A stretch of 64,000 nt of DNA from CAVPLM01 sp963713545 (GTDB lineage Bacteria; Actinomycetota; Thermoleophilia; RBG-16-64-13), in contig CAVQME010000010.1 in assembly GCA_963713545.1 (NCBI GenBank), positions 496,001-560,000 of the forward strand. Reading direction: 5' to 3'. The notes beneath the pieces were generated by a model. The model had not been told where the DNA came from. It saw only the letters and a list, made by a program, of their open reading frames with translations, and did not search any database. The stretch's first letter is position 1. Every line of letters begins with the position of its first letter. The translations under genes and the position numbers were made by a program. This document shows, piece by piece, positions 32,840 to 41,076 of the stretch.

Positions 32840-33160
32840 TTACCAGCGGTTGCCGCTGTTGTAGCCGCCACCACCGTAGCCGCCGCCGCCCGAACGAGGA
32901 GCGCGGGGCACCTGTTCCTTGGCCACGTCGACCTTGAGGGCACGGCCGTCGAGCTGGGTGCCGTCGAGCGCACTCTTGGCCTTCTGAGCCTCCTCGGCCG
33001 ATCCCATCTCCACGAAACCGAAGCCTTTGGGGCGTCCGGAGTCGCGGTCCGTGATGAGGTTGACCGAGGCCACCTCGCCGTGGGGCTCGAAGAGCGTCCT
33101 GATGCTCGCTTCGGACGTCTCATAGCTGAGATTGCCCACGTACAGTTTTGCTGAATTCAC
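32840..33160 (-). CDS. RRM-type RNA-binding protein with Gly-rich tail
   Basis: About 106 aa. The GTG at 33160 is preferred because GGAGG lies 5 nt upstream, inside the codons of an alternative ATG at 33172. One RRM domain has RNP2 KLYVGNLSY and RNP1 KGFGFVEM, then a glycine-rich tail with GYGGGGY repeats. Such proteins bind single-stranded RNA and are often cold-induced in bacteria. It is a single-gene unit closed by the UUCG terminator. Confidence 0.92.
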   Translation of the reverse strand: MNSAKLYVGNLSYETSEASIRTLFEPHGEVASVNLITDRDSGRPKGFGFVEMGSAEEAQKAKSALDGTQLDGRALKVDVAKEQVPRAPRSGGGGYGGGGYNSGNRW

Positions 33161-33456
33161 TACAGCCTCCATGAACGGAGTTACATTGCGACAAACGAGA
33201 GGGAAAGACTGGAGACTGGGCGAGGAGGTTGAGAAGCTCGGCGCTGCGCCTGGAGAAGATTCCTATCGAATGCTTGGCGGTAGTATAGCACAACGCCCCG
33301 CGCGTGGTAAAGTTATAGCTCGGAAGGCACATCGCGCTTGCTTTCCCGTTGTGCCGTCTCTTACCAATCCAATCCCGCCGGATAACCGGGAGCCCGAGAA
33401 CCGCTCCTGCCGGCGGAATGCGCGACCAGTCCGAACTAGCCAGGGAGACACCACCA

Positions 33457-33729
33457 GTGAGCAGCCACAAGGAAGTACGTTATGTGGTTTCTCGTCTAGA
33501 GAATCCGGATGATCTCGAAAGTGCCCGGGAGCCGATCGGCTGGCACCCGTATCTGGATCTTGCCAAGAAGCACGCCGACCGCATTGGCGCCGGCACCTGC
33601 GTCGACGCGGAGGGCGGAACCTACCACCTTGACGGGCCGTACAGACGGCGCGGTCAATGGCAAACGGAATGGACGAACCGCAATCTCTATCAGGGTAGGA
33701 AGAAGAGAACCCCGGTCCCAGAAGTCTGA
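33457..33729 (+). CDS. Hypothetical small protein
   Basis: 90 aa from a GTG at 33457 with CAGGGAG about 9 nt upstream; the frame is open further upstream without a better start. The body (GWHPYLDLAKKHADRIGAG, TYHLDGPYRRRGQW) is polar with no membrane segment and has protein-like composition. It converges on the radical SAM gene with a 2-nt gap between stops. Family not recognised. Confidence 0.45.
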   Translation: MSSHKEVRYVVSRLENPDDLESAREPIGWHPYLDLAKKHADRIGAGTCVDAEGGTYHLDGPYRRRGQWQTEWTNRNLYQGRKKRTPVPEV

Positions 33730-33731
33730 GA

Positions 33732-35222
33732 CTAGCGGAAGAACCAGACCACTGGTAGCTTGAGGACGGACGCCAGCCGACGGAGTTGCTCTACCCCGGC
33801 TTCCCACCTATCGACCAGATCAAACCGAGGCTTGATCAGCGGCTCGCCTGGTGCCACAGGCCCCTCTGTTTGCCACAGAGACGCGTAGACCCGAGCGGAT
33901 AGCATCGAGTTCCTGCGAGAGGTGAGGTTGCTGACCAGACCCAACAGGGGATTGCGCCCGACGAGCAGGTTGCGACCCAGCCGCTCCAGAATCCTTGGCA
34001 TGGAGTAGAAGGTGCTGTTGCACTCGGTCATCTCGTGGATGATCTGGTCCACGCTCAGATGCTTGTACCGCGCCACCGGATACGTGAGAGTGTAGTACTT
34101 CCAGTCCTCGGGGAAGGCGGCCATGGCGATCCTTCCCTCCGCCTCCATTTGCTTCCACAAGCGGGTCCCGGGCAACGGGGTCAGGAACAGCACGTTAATA
34201 TTGTCCACCCCGTACCGGCTCGCCGCCTCGGCGATCAACCTGCCCACCCCAGGACGATCGGAGTCGAGGCCCATGATGAACGAGCCGACCACCAGAATGT
34301 CGTGGCGCCGGATGCGCTCTACCGAGGCGGGGATATCGCGCCCCGAGAGCAGAGCTGACTTCTTCCCCAACCCGATAAGGCCCTCGGCGACCACCGCTTC
34401 AAACCCGACGAACAGACCCGCACAGCCGGCTTTCTCGGCGAGGGTGAGCAACTCCTCGTCATCGGCGAAGTCGACCGTGGTCTGACCAATCCAGGACTTT
34501 CCGGTATCGGCCTCGGCCAAGGCCCGGAACAGTTCCTTGGCGCGCTCGACATGCTCTGGCTTACGACCGATGAGGTTGTCGTCGACGATGAGCACTCGGT
34601 TCTCGGGGATGGACTTGAACTCCTCCACCACCTCAGCGATCGGTCGGTGGCGATAGCTCGCCCCGTTGAACTGGGTGACGCTGCAGAAGTTGCAGTTGAG
34701 CGAACAGCCCCGGGTGGTCTGGATCGAGCCGAAGGCATATCCACGAGGGAGGAGGTCGTGACGGGCGGAGACTATCTGATCCATTGTCGCCCGGCCTCCG
34801 TCGTAGCGGGCGTTCAGGCGGCCGGCCCTCACATCTTCGAGGACCTGCGCCCATACCGGCTCCGCCTCCCCCGTCACGACGCAGTCCACATACCGGCTCG
34901 CCTCATCCAAGCACATGGTCGCGTGTATGCCGCCCATGACCACCGGGACGCCCCGGGCTCGAAAACCTCCCGCGATCTCGTACGCGCGGGGTGCTTGCGA
35001 GGTGAAGGCGGTGATGCCGACCACGTCGGGCCTGGGCAGCGCCTCATAGTCGACGGGACCAAGGTTCTCGTCGAGGATGGATATCTCCCAGTCAGGTGAC
35101 GTGAGACCGGCGAGCACCAGGAGTCCGAGCGGTTTCCACATACGGAAGCGGTTCCAGTAGCTGCCCCGGTTGAGCGAGATACTGACGAGCGGATTGGAAG
35201 GGTTGACCAGGTAGAGAAGCAT
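33732..35222 (-). CDS. B12-binding-domain radical SAM protein
   Basis: 496 aa from the ATG at 35222, with GGAG just upstream. The cobalamin-binding-like domain (1-140, VVGITAFTSQAP and VVMGGIHAT) is followed by the radical SAM CxxxCxxC (RGCSLNCNFC), then the TIM-barrel body and a C-terminal region with PLPGTRLWKQMEAEGRI, usual for this broad family (BchE/hopanoid HpnP-like). Members do methylations, cyclisations or rearrangements; many lack the cobalamin-contacting His. Neighbouring genes give no clue to the substrate. Confidence 0.88.
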   Translation of the reverse strand: MLLYLVNPSNPLVSISLNRGSYWNRFRMWKPLGLLVLAGLTSPDWEISILDENLGPVDYEALPRPDVVGITAFTSQAPRAYEIAGGFRARGVPVVMGGIHATMCLDEASRYVDCVVTGEAEPVWAQVLEDVRAGRLNARYDGGRATMDQIVSARHDLLPRGYAFGSIQTTRGCSLNCNFCSVTQFNGASYRHRPIAEVVEEFKSIPENRVLIVDDNLIGRKPEHVERAKELFRALAEADTGKSWIGQTTVDFADDEELLTLAEKAGCAGLFVGFEAVVAEGLIGLGKKSALLSGRDIPASVERIRRHDILVVGSFIMGLDSDRPGVGRLIAEAASRYGVDNINVLFLTPLPGTRLWKQMEAEGRIAMAAFPEDWKYYTLTYPVARYKHLSVDQIIHEMTECNSTFYSMPRILERLGRNLLVGRNPLLGLVSNLTSRRNSMLSARVYASLWQTEGPVAPGEPLIKPRFDLVDRWEAGVEQLRRLASVLKLPVVWFFR

Positions 35223-35493
35223 CATGTCTCCAGACCAAGCTGACGAGGGTGGCATCGACCGGGAGACTCTCAGTAGCGTTCCGACGGTGAGCTGGGCGAA
35301 GGTGATAGCCAACCCGGTCCCCAGGGGTCTGGATTCCTGCGCCCTAGCTTTGAACTGCTACAAGGATAGCACCTGTATTCCGTGGTTACCTCGCTCGAGG
35401 ACGGTGGGGTGCTAGACTAGGCTAGATATCTGGCCCGTCCGATTGAACCCGCCCTACACTCCGCTACGGCTAATCAGCGAGAGGACACCCGTC

Positions 35494-35682
35494 ATGAGAA
35501 TCGAGATCCAAGAGGCACAATCGTCGACGTCCGAGAGGCCACTGTGGCTCTGGCGGGTGTGGTGCAACGGCCGCATGTCCCAGGGGTTCAGCCCGACCGA
35601 AAAGGACGCCGCTACCCAGGCAAAACTCGAGCAATCCCGCCTGGGAAACAGCTGGGGATCGACATCCAGAGGACTGCGCTGA
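35494..35682 (+). CDS. Hypothetical small protein
   Basis: 62 aa from an ATG at 35494 with AGAGGA 8 nt upstream. It begins MRIEIQEAQ and contains LWLWRVWCNGRMSQGFS, a Trp-rich beta-like segment. There is no signal or membrane helix. The good ribosome-binding site supports translation; the family is not recognised. Confidence 0.4.
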   Translation: MRIEIQEAQSSTSERPLWLWRVWCNGRMSQGFSPTEKDAATQAKLEQSRLGNSWGSTSRGLR

Positions 35683-35712
35683 TCGCGGGCGAGATCCCCG
35701 CGTCTCATTCCG

Positions 35713-36093
35713 CTAGTTTGTCTGCTCCTCCCCTTGCGGCTCCACGCAGCCCTCGACCGGTTCGGTCACCGACCGCACGTAGTCGAGACCGTAGTAATGG
35801 CACAGTCTCTCCTCGACATCCGGGAGCGAGGCCAACTCGTCCTTGACGTGCGGTGCGTCCTTGACCAGGTCTTTGGTGTAAGAGACCACGAGCTTGCCGG
35901 CCGACGACTGAACCTCACCGGCAGGCACATAGATCCTATGGGTGCCGAGCAGCCCGGTCTTCACGACCAGCCAGGTGAGATTGCCAACGATCTCGCCAAA
36001 GCGTACATCCTCGATCGTCCCGATCTTCTCTCCGTCCACATCGTAAAGATCGTGGCCGGTCCACTGCGTTTCCAGTTCCTCGTTCCCTGCCAT
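35713..36093 (-). CDS. PRC-barrel domain protein
   Basis: 126 aa from the ATG at 36093 (AAAGGG 6 nt upstream). Residues about 12-85 form a PRC barrel (GHDLYDVDGEKIGTIEDV, WLVVKTGLLGTHRIYVPAG). PRC barrels occur in ribosome maturation, photosynthetic and stress proteins; stand-alone actinobacterial versions are usually of unknown function. No membrane segment is present. Confidence 0.85.
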   Translation of the reverse strand: MAGNEELETQWTGHDLYDVDGEKIGTIEDVRFGEIVGNLTWLVVKTGLLGTHRIYVPAGEVQSSAGKLVVSYTKDLVKDAPHVKDELASLPDVEERLCHYYGLDYVRSVTEPVEGCVEPQGEEQTN

Positions 36094-36162
36094 CACTAAC
36101 CCTTTCTTGGAGGAGACGGGTCCACTGGCTGTTTTCCCCAGGGCCCGGCCGCGGGAAACGCC

Positions 36163-36621
36163 CTATTCGTCGGGGAGCACGGCAATGCAGGCTATCTCCA
36201 CCACTTGGTCCTTCGCTCCCAGTCCGGATACCCCGATCAGGTCGCGGGTCGGGGGGGTGCGGTCGCTCGCCAGCTCGGGGCAGTGCTCGCGGAAGAATTC
36301 GTCCAAGACGTCGAAGCGGTAGTTGGGATGCTTGCTCACTCCCTCAGGGAAGTCTGGTCCGACCACATACATGATCAGCTTCACTATGTTGTCCAGGGAG
36401 GAGCCCATCTCCTCGAGCCGCTCCTTGATCTTCTCGAGGGCCAGTCTCGTCTGGGCTGCGGCTCCTTCCACTACCCGCCCCCCCTTGCGGAAGTCCTGGG
36501 TCGGGTCCTGTCCTTCGGTCCCGGCCAGGAAGACAAAGCCTCGCGCTCCTGTGACCACCGTTCCTTTCCCCCAATGCATCAGGGTGTCGCCGTGATACAG
36601 CTTGTAGGTCCTCTTCTCCAT
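36163..36621 (-). CDS. RidA (YjgF/UK114) family protein
   Basis: 152 aa, chorismate-mutase-like fold. Family features include GFVFLAGTEGQDP, NIVKLIMYV and the C-terminal DQVVEIACIAV. RidA enzymes hydrolyse reactive imine/enamine intermediates; related catabolic homologues act on aminoacrylate-type ring-cleavage products. The conserved Arg near 105 could not be assigned with certainty (TPPTRDLIGVSGL contains an Arg in the expected loop). It lies 21 nt downstream of the ABC exporter gene. Confidence 0.88.
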   Translation of the reverse strand: MEKRTYKLYHGDTLMHWGKGTVVTGARGFVFLAGTEGQDPTQDFRKGGRVVEGAAAQTRLALEKIKERLEEMGSSLDNIVKLIMYVVGPDFPEGVSKHPNYRFDVLDEFFREHCPELASDRTPPTRDLIGVSGLGAKDQVVEIACIAVLPDE

Positions 36622-36642
36622 CTCCCTCCCCTTTCACGCTGC

Positions 36643-38694
36643 TCAAGAGGCCTCTGCGAGCGCCTCCACGAACTGGCTGCTGTAGAGGTCGTAGTAGAAG
36701 CCGCCGGCCGCGAGAAGCTGCTGGTGGGTCCCCTGCTCCACTATGTTCCCCTCGTTCATGACCAGGATGAGATCGGCATCGCGGATGGTGGAGAGCCGAT
36801 GAGCGATGACAAAGCTGGTGCGCCCCGCGAGCAGGCGAGCCATCGCCCGCTGGATCAGCACTTCGGTACGAGTGTCGACCGAACTGGTGGCCTCGTCCAG
36901 GATGAGGATCTCGGGATCGGCCAGGAAGGCTCGGGCGATGGTCAGGAGCTGCCGTTCCCCCTGGGAGACGTTGGCCGAATCGTCGTCCAACCGGGTCTCG
37001 TAGCCCTCGGGAAGGGTGCGTACGAAGTGGTTCACGTGAGCCGCTTCGGCTGCGGCCTGGATCTGCGTCTCCGTCGCTCCCTCGCGGCCGTAGGCGATGT
37101 TCTCCCGGATGGTGCCTCCGAACAGCCAGGCGTCCTGCAAAACCATCCCAAAGAGCCGCCGCAAGTCGTCGCGAGTCATCTCGCGGGTGTCCACGCCGTC
37201 GACTAGAATGGCCCCGCCATCGATCTCGTAAAAGCGCATGAGCAGGTTGACGAGGGTGGTCTTTCCGGCCCCGGTGGGGCCCACGATGGCGACGGTCTGT
37301 CCGGGCTGCACCTCCACGCTCAGGTGTTCGATCAAGGGCACATCGGGCAGATAGCGGAAGGACACGTCCTCGAACTGCACGTGGCCGGTGACGTGCTTGA
37401 GCACGACCGGCTTCGCCGGGTCGGCCGACTCTTCCGGCTCGTCGAGCAGCTCGAACACGCGCTCGGACGATGCGACGGCAGACTGAAGAACGTTGGCCAT
37501 GCTGGCCGTCTGCGTGATCGGCTGCGTGAACATCTGGGAGTACTGGATGAACGCCTGGACGTCACCCAAAGACAGGGCGCCCGTGGTGACGCGCAGCCCG
37601 CCGACCACGGCGATGGCGACGTACTGGAGGTTCCCCACGAACATCATCATGGGCATGATGATCCCGGAGATGAACTGGGCCTTGAAACTGGCCTGGTAGA
37701 GATCCTCGTTCTCCTCGTCGAACTGTGCGATCGCCTCCTTCTGGCGCCCGAAGATCTTCACGATGGTATGGCCGGTGAAGCTCTCCTCTACGTGCCCGGT
37801 AAGGTCACCCGTGTGCTCCCACTGAAGGGCGAACTGTTTCTGGGAACGCTTGGCTATCAACATCGTGATCACCACGGAGATCGGCACGGTGACGAGGCAG
37901 ATCACGGCTAGGAGCGGGCTGATCCAGAACATGAGCGCCAGCACCCCGATCAGGGTCAGCACGGCCGTGATGATCTGCGAAATCGTCTGCTGCATCGTCT
38001 GCTGGATATTGTCGATGTCGTTCGTGACCCTGCTGAGGATGTCGCCCCGCGGGTGGCTGTCGAAGTACTTGAGGGGCAGGCGGGCCAGCTTGACGTCGAC
38101 ATCTCGGCGTAGCTTGTAGATCACGCGGGCGACGACTCCGGCCGCGATGTAGCCCTGCAGCCACCCAAACAGCGCGCTGAGAAGGTAGATCGCCGTCACT
38201 ATGAGGAGGACCCGGCCGACGGCGGCGAAATCCACGCCCTGGCCGGGGTTGATGTTGCTCATCCCCGCCAACATATTGGCGAGGTTTTCCTCACCTGCCG
38301 CCCGCAAACCGGCGACCGCCTGTTCTTGGGTGACGCCGGGCGGCAGTTGCTTGCTGACGACGCCGGCAAAGATCAGGTTCGTGGCCCGGGCCAGTATCTT
38401 GGGGGCCGCGACCGTGCAGGTGACGCTGACGACCGCGAGCAGGATGATCAGAATGAGCTTGCTCCTCTCGGGGCGCAACCTCCTGACCAGCCTCTTGAAG
38501 GACCCCTTGAAGTCTTTGGCCTTCTCCCCGGAGCCGATGAGCCCCGGCGGACCGAAGCCGGGGCCGTGGGGGCCACCTTGGCCGGGCCGGCCCCTGCGCC
38601 CCGTCTGGGGCTTCTCAGCGGCAGCGGCTGGGCCGCCGTCACCTGGGGCGGCGTTCGCCCGCGCCGCCTGGTCGCTCTGTTCTTCGGGGCTCAA
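36643..38694 (-). CDS. ABC exporter half-transporter, consensus ATPase site
   Basis: 683 aa from a TTG at 38694. The TTG overlaps the upstream stop (TTGA) and has GGAGG 7 nt before it, so it is preferred to an earlier start at 38748. A Pro/Gly-rich N-terminal extension (about 70 aa) precedes six membrane helices (about 80-400) and the ATPase domain: Walker A GPTGAGKTT, signature VSQGERQ, Walker B ILILDEATSSVD with catalytic Glu. It pairs with 38691-40433 as a heterodimer in the cytoplasmic membrane, likely a drug or lipid exporter. Confidence 0.93.
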   Translation of the reverse strand: MSPEEQSDQAARANAAPGDGGPAAAAEKPQTGRRGRPGQGGPHGPGFGPPGLIGSGEKAKDFKGSFKRLVRRLRPERSKLILIILLAVVSVTCTVAAPKILARATNLIFAGVVSKQLPPGVTQEQAVAGLRAAGEENLANMLAGMSNINPGQGVDFAAVGRVLLIVTAIYLLSALFGWLQGYIAAGVVARVIYKLRRDVDVKLARLPLKYFDSHPRGDILSRVTNDIDNIQQTMQQTISQIITAVLTLIGVLALMFWISPLLAVICLVTVPISVVITMLIAKRSQKQFALQWEHTGDLTGHVEESFTGHTIVKIFGRQKEAIAQFDEENEDLYQASFKAQFISGIIMPMMMFVGNLQYVAIAVVGGLRVTTGALSLGDVQAFIQYSQMFTQPITQTASMANVLQSAVASSERVFELLDEPEESADPAKPVVLKHVTGHVQFEDVSFRYLPDVPLIEHLSVEVQPGQTVAIVGPTGAGKTTLVNLLMRFYEIDGGAILVDGVDTREMTRDDLRRLFGMVLQDAWLFGGTIRENIAYGREGATETQIQAAAEAAHVNHFVRTLPEGYETRLDDDSANVSQGERQLLTIARAFLADPEILILDEATSSVDTRTEVLIQRAMARLLAGRTSFVIAHRLSTIRDADLILVMNEGNIVEQGTHQQLLAAGGFYYDLYSSQFVEALAEAS

Positions 38695-40433
38695 GCCACT
38701 TCCTCCGCGGTCAACTGCGAATAGACGATCTCGCGGTACGTCTCGCAACGGTCGATCAGATCGGCGTGGTGGCCGATGCCGCAGACGCCTCCCTCTTCGA
38801 GCACCACGATCTGATCCGCATGCAGGATGGTGCTGACCCTCTGCGCGACCACTATGACCGTCGCGTCCTTCGTCTCGCGCTTGAGGGCGGCGCGCAGCAT
38901 GGAGTCGGTCTTGAGGTCAAGAGCCGAGAAGCTGTCATCGAAGACGTAGACGTCGGGCTTCTTGATGACCGCCCGGGCTATCGCCAGCCGCTGCCTCTGG
39001 CCACCCGAGACGTTGGCCCCTCCTTGGGTGATCGGCTCGTAGAGACCCTCCGTCATAGCGGAGACGAAGTCTTCCCCCTGCGCGACCTCCAGAGCGTGCC
39101 AAAGCTCCTCATCCGTGGCATCTGGGTTGCCGTAGCGCAGGTTGCTTGCCACCGTCCCTGAAAAGAGGAAGGCCTTTTGTGGGACGAACCCGATGTGCTG
39201 CCAGAGATCGGCCCGATCCATCTCCCTGATGTCTATGCCGTCGATGAGGATGCTGCCGGCGGTGACGTCGTTCAGGCGCGGGATGAGCCCTATCAAAGTC
39301 GACTTGCCGCTACCCGTGCTACCGACGATCGCTGTGGTCTCGCCCGGACGGGCGGTGAACGAGATGTGGCCGAGGATGGCATCCTGGGCTCCGGGATATC
39401 GGAACTCGACGTCCCTGAACTCCACCAATCCTGGCTTGCCGCCATCTCTAGCCGGGATCAGGACCGGCACCCGGGGATCATGGATCGCGGGATCGACGTC
39501 CAACACGTCCTGTACCCGACCCCCCGATGCCACGGCGCGAGGGATCATCGCGGCGAGCATGGTGGACATGAGGACCGCGAAGAGGATCTGCATGACGTAC
39601 GCGATGAAGGCGAAGAGGTTCCCGATCGGCATTGCTCCGCTGTCCACCCGATGGCCGCCGAACCACATGATCGCCACGATGGACAGGTTCATGATGAGGA
39701 ACAGGGCCGGGAAGACCAAAGCGAAGAGGCGGAAGACCCGCACGGTCGTGTCGGTCAGGTCCTGGTTGGCCTGGGCGAACCGCTTCTCCTCGTAGTCGGT
39801 ACGGGCGAACGCCCTGATCACTCTCACACCACCGAGGGTCTCGCGCATGATCTGGTTGATCTTGTCGATGCGGGCCTGGATGGTCCGGAACAGCGGTATC
39901 GCCCGGCGGAGGACGACGAACAGGAATATCCCCATGATCGGGAGGATGACGGCCAGCGCGGCGGAAAGGGGTACGTCCTGGCGGAGGGCCATGATGATGC
40001 CGCCGATAGCCAGCATGGGCGCCATGACCATCAGAGTCAGGCCGATAGCGATCAGCATCTGCACTTGCTGGACGTCGTTGGTGTTCCGGGTGATGAGAGA
40101 CGGAGTGCCGAAACGACCCATCTCGCTTTGCGAGAGACTCTCCACCTTCCTGAAGAGCGAGCCCCTTACGTCGCGTCCCATGCCCATGGCCGTCTTGGAG
40201 GCGTGGAACACCGAGGTGATAGAGCAAGCGGTGATGAGGAGCGCGACGCCAAGCATGATGCCGCCGGTCCGCAGGATGTAGCCCGTGTCGCCTTTGGCGA
40301 TGCCGAAGTTGATGATGTCTGCGTTCAGGGTGGGCAGATAGAGGTTGCCGATCGACTGAACGAGGACCAGCATGACGACCAAGCTGATGCGCTTGCGGTA
40401 GGGACGGAGATACGTGAGCAGAAGCTGTTTCAT
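38691..40433 (-). CDS. ABC exporter half-transporter, degenerate ATPase site
   Basis: 580 aa: six membrane helices (about 15-310), Walker A GSTGSGKST, signature NVSGGQRQRLAIARA, Walker B VYVFDDSFSALD where Asp replaces the catalytic Glu. This is the hallmark of the non-hydrolysing half of heterodimeric exporters such as BmrCD or TmrAB. The ATG overlaps the MarR stop (ATGA) and the stop overlaps the partner's TTG, so all three genes are translationally coupled. Confidence 0.93.
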   Translation of the reverse strand: MKQLLLTYLRPYRKRISLVVMLVLVQSIGNLYLPTLNADIINFGIAKGDTGYILRTGGIMLGVALLITACSITSVFHASKTAMGMGRDVRGSLFRKVESLSQSEMGRFGTPSLITRNTNDVQQVQMLIAIGLTLMVMAPMLAIGGIIMALRQDVPLSAALAVILPIMGIFLFVVLRRAIPLFRTIQARIDKINQIMRETLGGVRVIRAFARTDYEEKRFAQANQDLTDTTVRVFRLFALVFPALFLIMNLSIVAIMWFGGHRVDSGAMPIGNLFAFIAYVMQILFAVLMSTMLAAMIPRAVASGGRVQDVLDVDPAIHDPRVPVLIPARDGGKPGLVEFRDVEFRYPGAQDAILGHISFTARPGETTAIVGSTGSGKSTLIGLIPRLNDVTAGSILIDGIDIREMDRADLWQHIGFVPQKAFLFSGTVASNLRYGNPDATDEELWHALEVAQGEDFVSAMTEGLYEPITQGGANVSGGQRQRLAIARAVIKKPDVYVFDDSFSALDLKTDSMLRAALKRETKDATVIVVAQRVSTILHADQIVVLEEGGVCGIGHHADLIDRCETYREIVYSQLTAEEVA

Positions 40434-40954
40434 GACGCCGCCCGCGTCTCGTGGTCAGGCGCGCCGGGTCCGACCAGTTCGGCGATGTGGCCGGATACCT
40501 CGTCCAGGAGGCGCGTGAGTTCGAGCTTGTCTTGGTCGCTCAGCTTGCCGATCGTCTGGTTGATGTATTCCTCGAAGGCCGCGTGGTTCTCCAACTCTTG
40601 CCGCCTGCCCTCGGCCGTCAGGAAGACCCGGGTGATGCGTTGATCGTCGGGGTCTACCTCCCGCCTGACAGCCCCTGCCTTTTCGAGCCCCTGAAGGATG
40701 CGCGTGACGCTGGGCCGCGACAGATGCAGCATCTCGGCGAGGTCCCTCTGGCTCATACCTTCGCTAATCGCGAGCAGTCGCAAGCTCATGAGCTCCCCAT
40801 GATGAGCGCCCGGATTGCTCAAGCGCCGCTGCATCGCCTGGCGGTGAATGTGAAACAGCCTACCCAGGGCATGAAAGGCCTCCGAAGTCATTCGATCGAC
40901 TTCGCTGTTCCCAGGCGCAGGCGGTATCGGCGTGTGAGTCGTGAAACCAGGCAT
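40430..40954 (-). CDS. MarR-family transcriptional regulator of ABC exporter
   Basis: 174 aa. The winged helix (about 55-130) has LRLLAISEGMSQRDLAEML, HLSRPSVTRILQGLEKAGAV and the wing RREVDPDDQRITRVFLTAEG. It is the first gene of the exporter operon, so it probably represses exporter expression until a drug-like ligand binds. The 122-nt gap upstream shows TTGACG at 41038-41043 as a possible -35 but no good -10. Confidence 0.92.
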   Translation of the reverse strand: MPGFTTHTPIPPAPGNSEVDRMTSEAFHALGRLFHIHRQAMQRRLSNPGAHHGELMSLRLLAISEGMSQRDLAEMLHLSRPSVTRILQGLEKAGAVRREVDPDDQRITRVFLTAEGRRQELENHAAFEEYINQTIGKLSDQDKLELTRLLDEVSGHIAELVGPGAPDHETRAAS

Positions 40955-41076
40955 GTACCCCGTCGAGCCCCTTAACTGGTCCTCAACAGATCTCTATTGA
41001 TTGCGTACGAAACAGTGTTGCGCAGAATCATCGTACCGTCAAGTCGCCGCAGGCGTGCGCTCTTTCGAGTTCCCGC

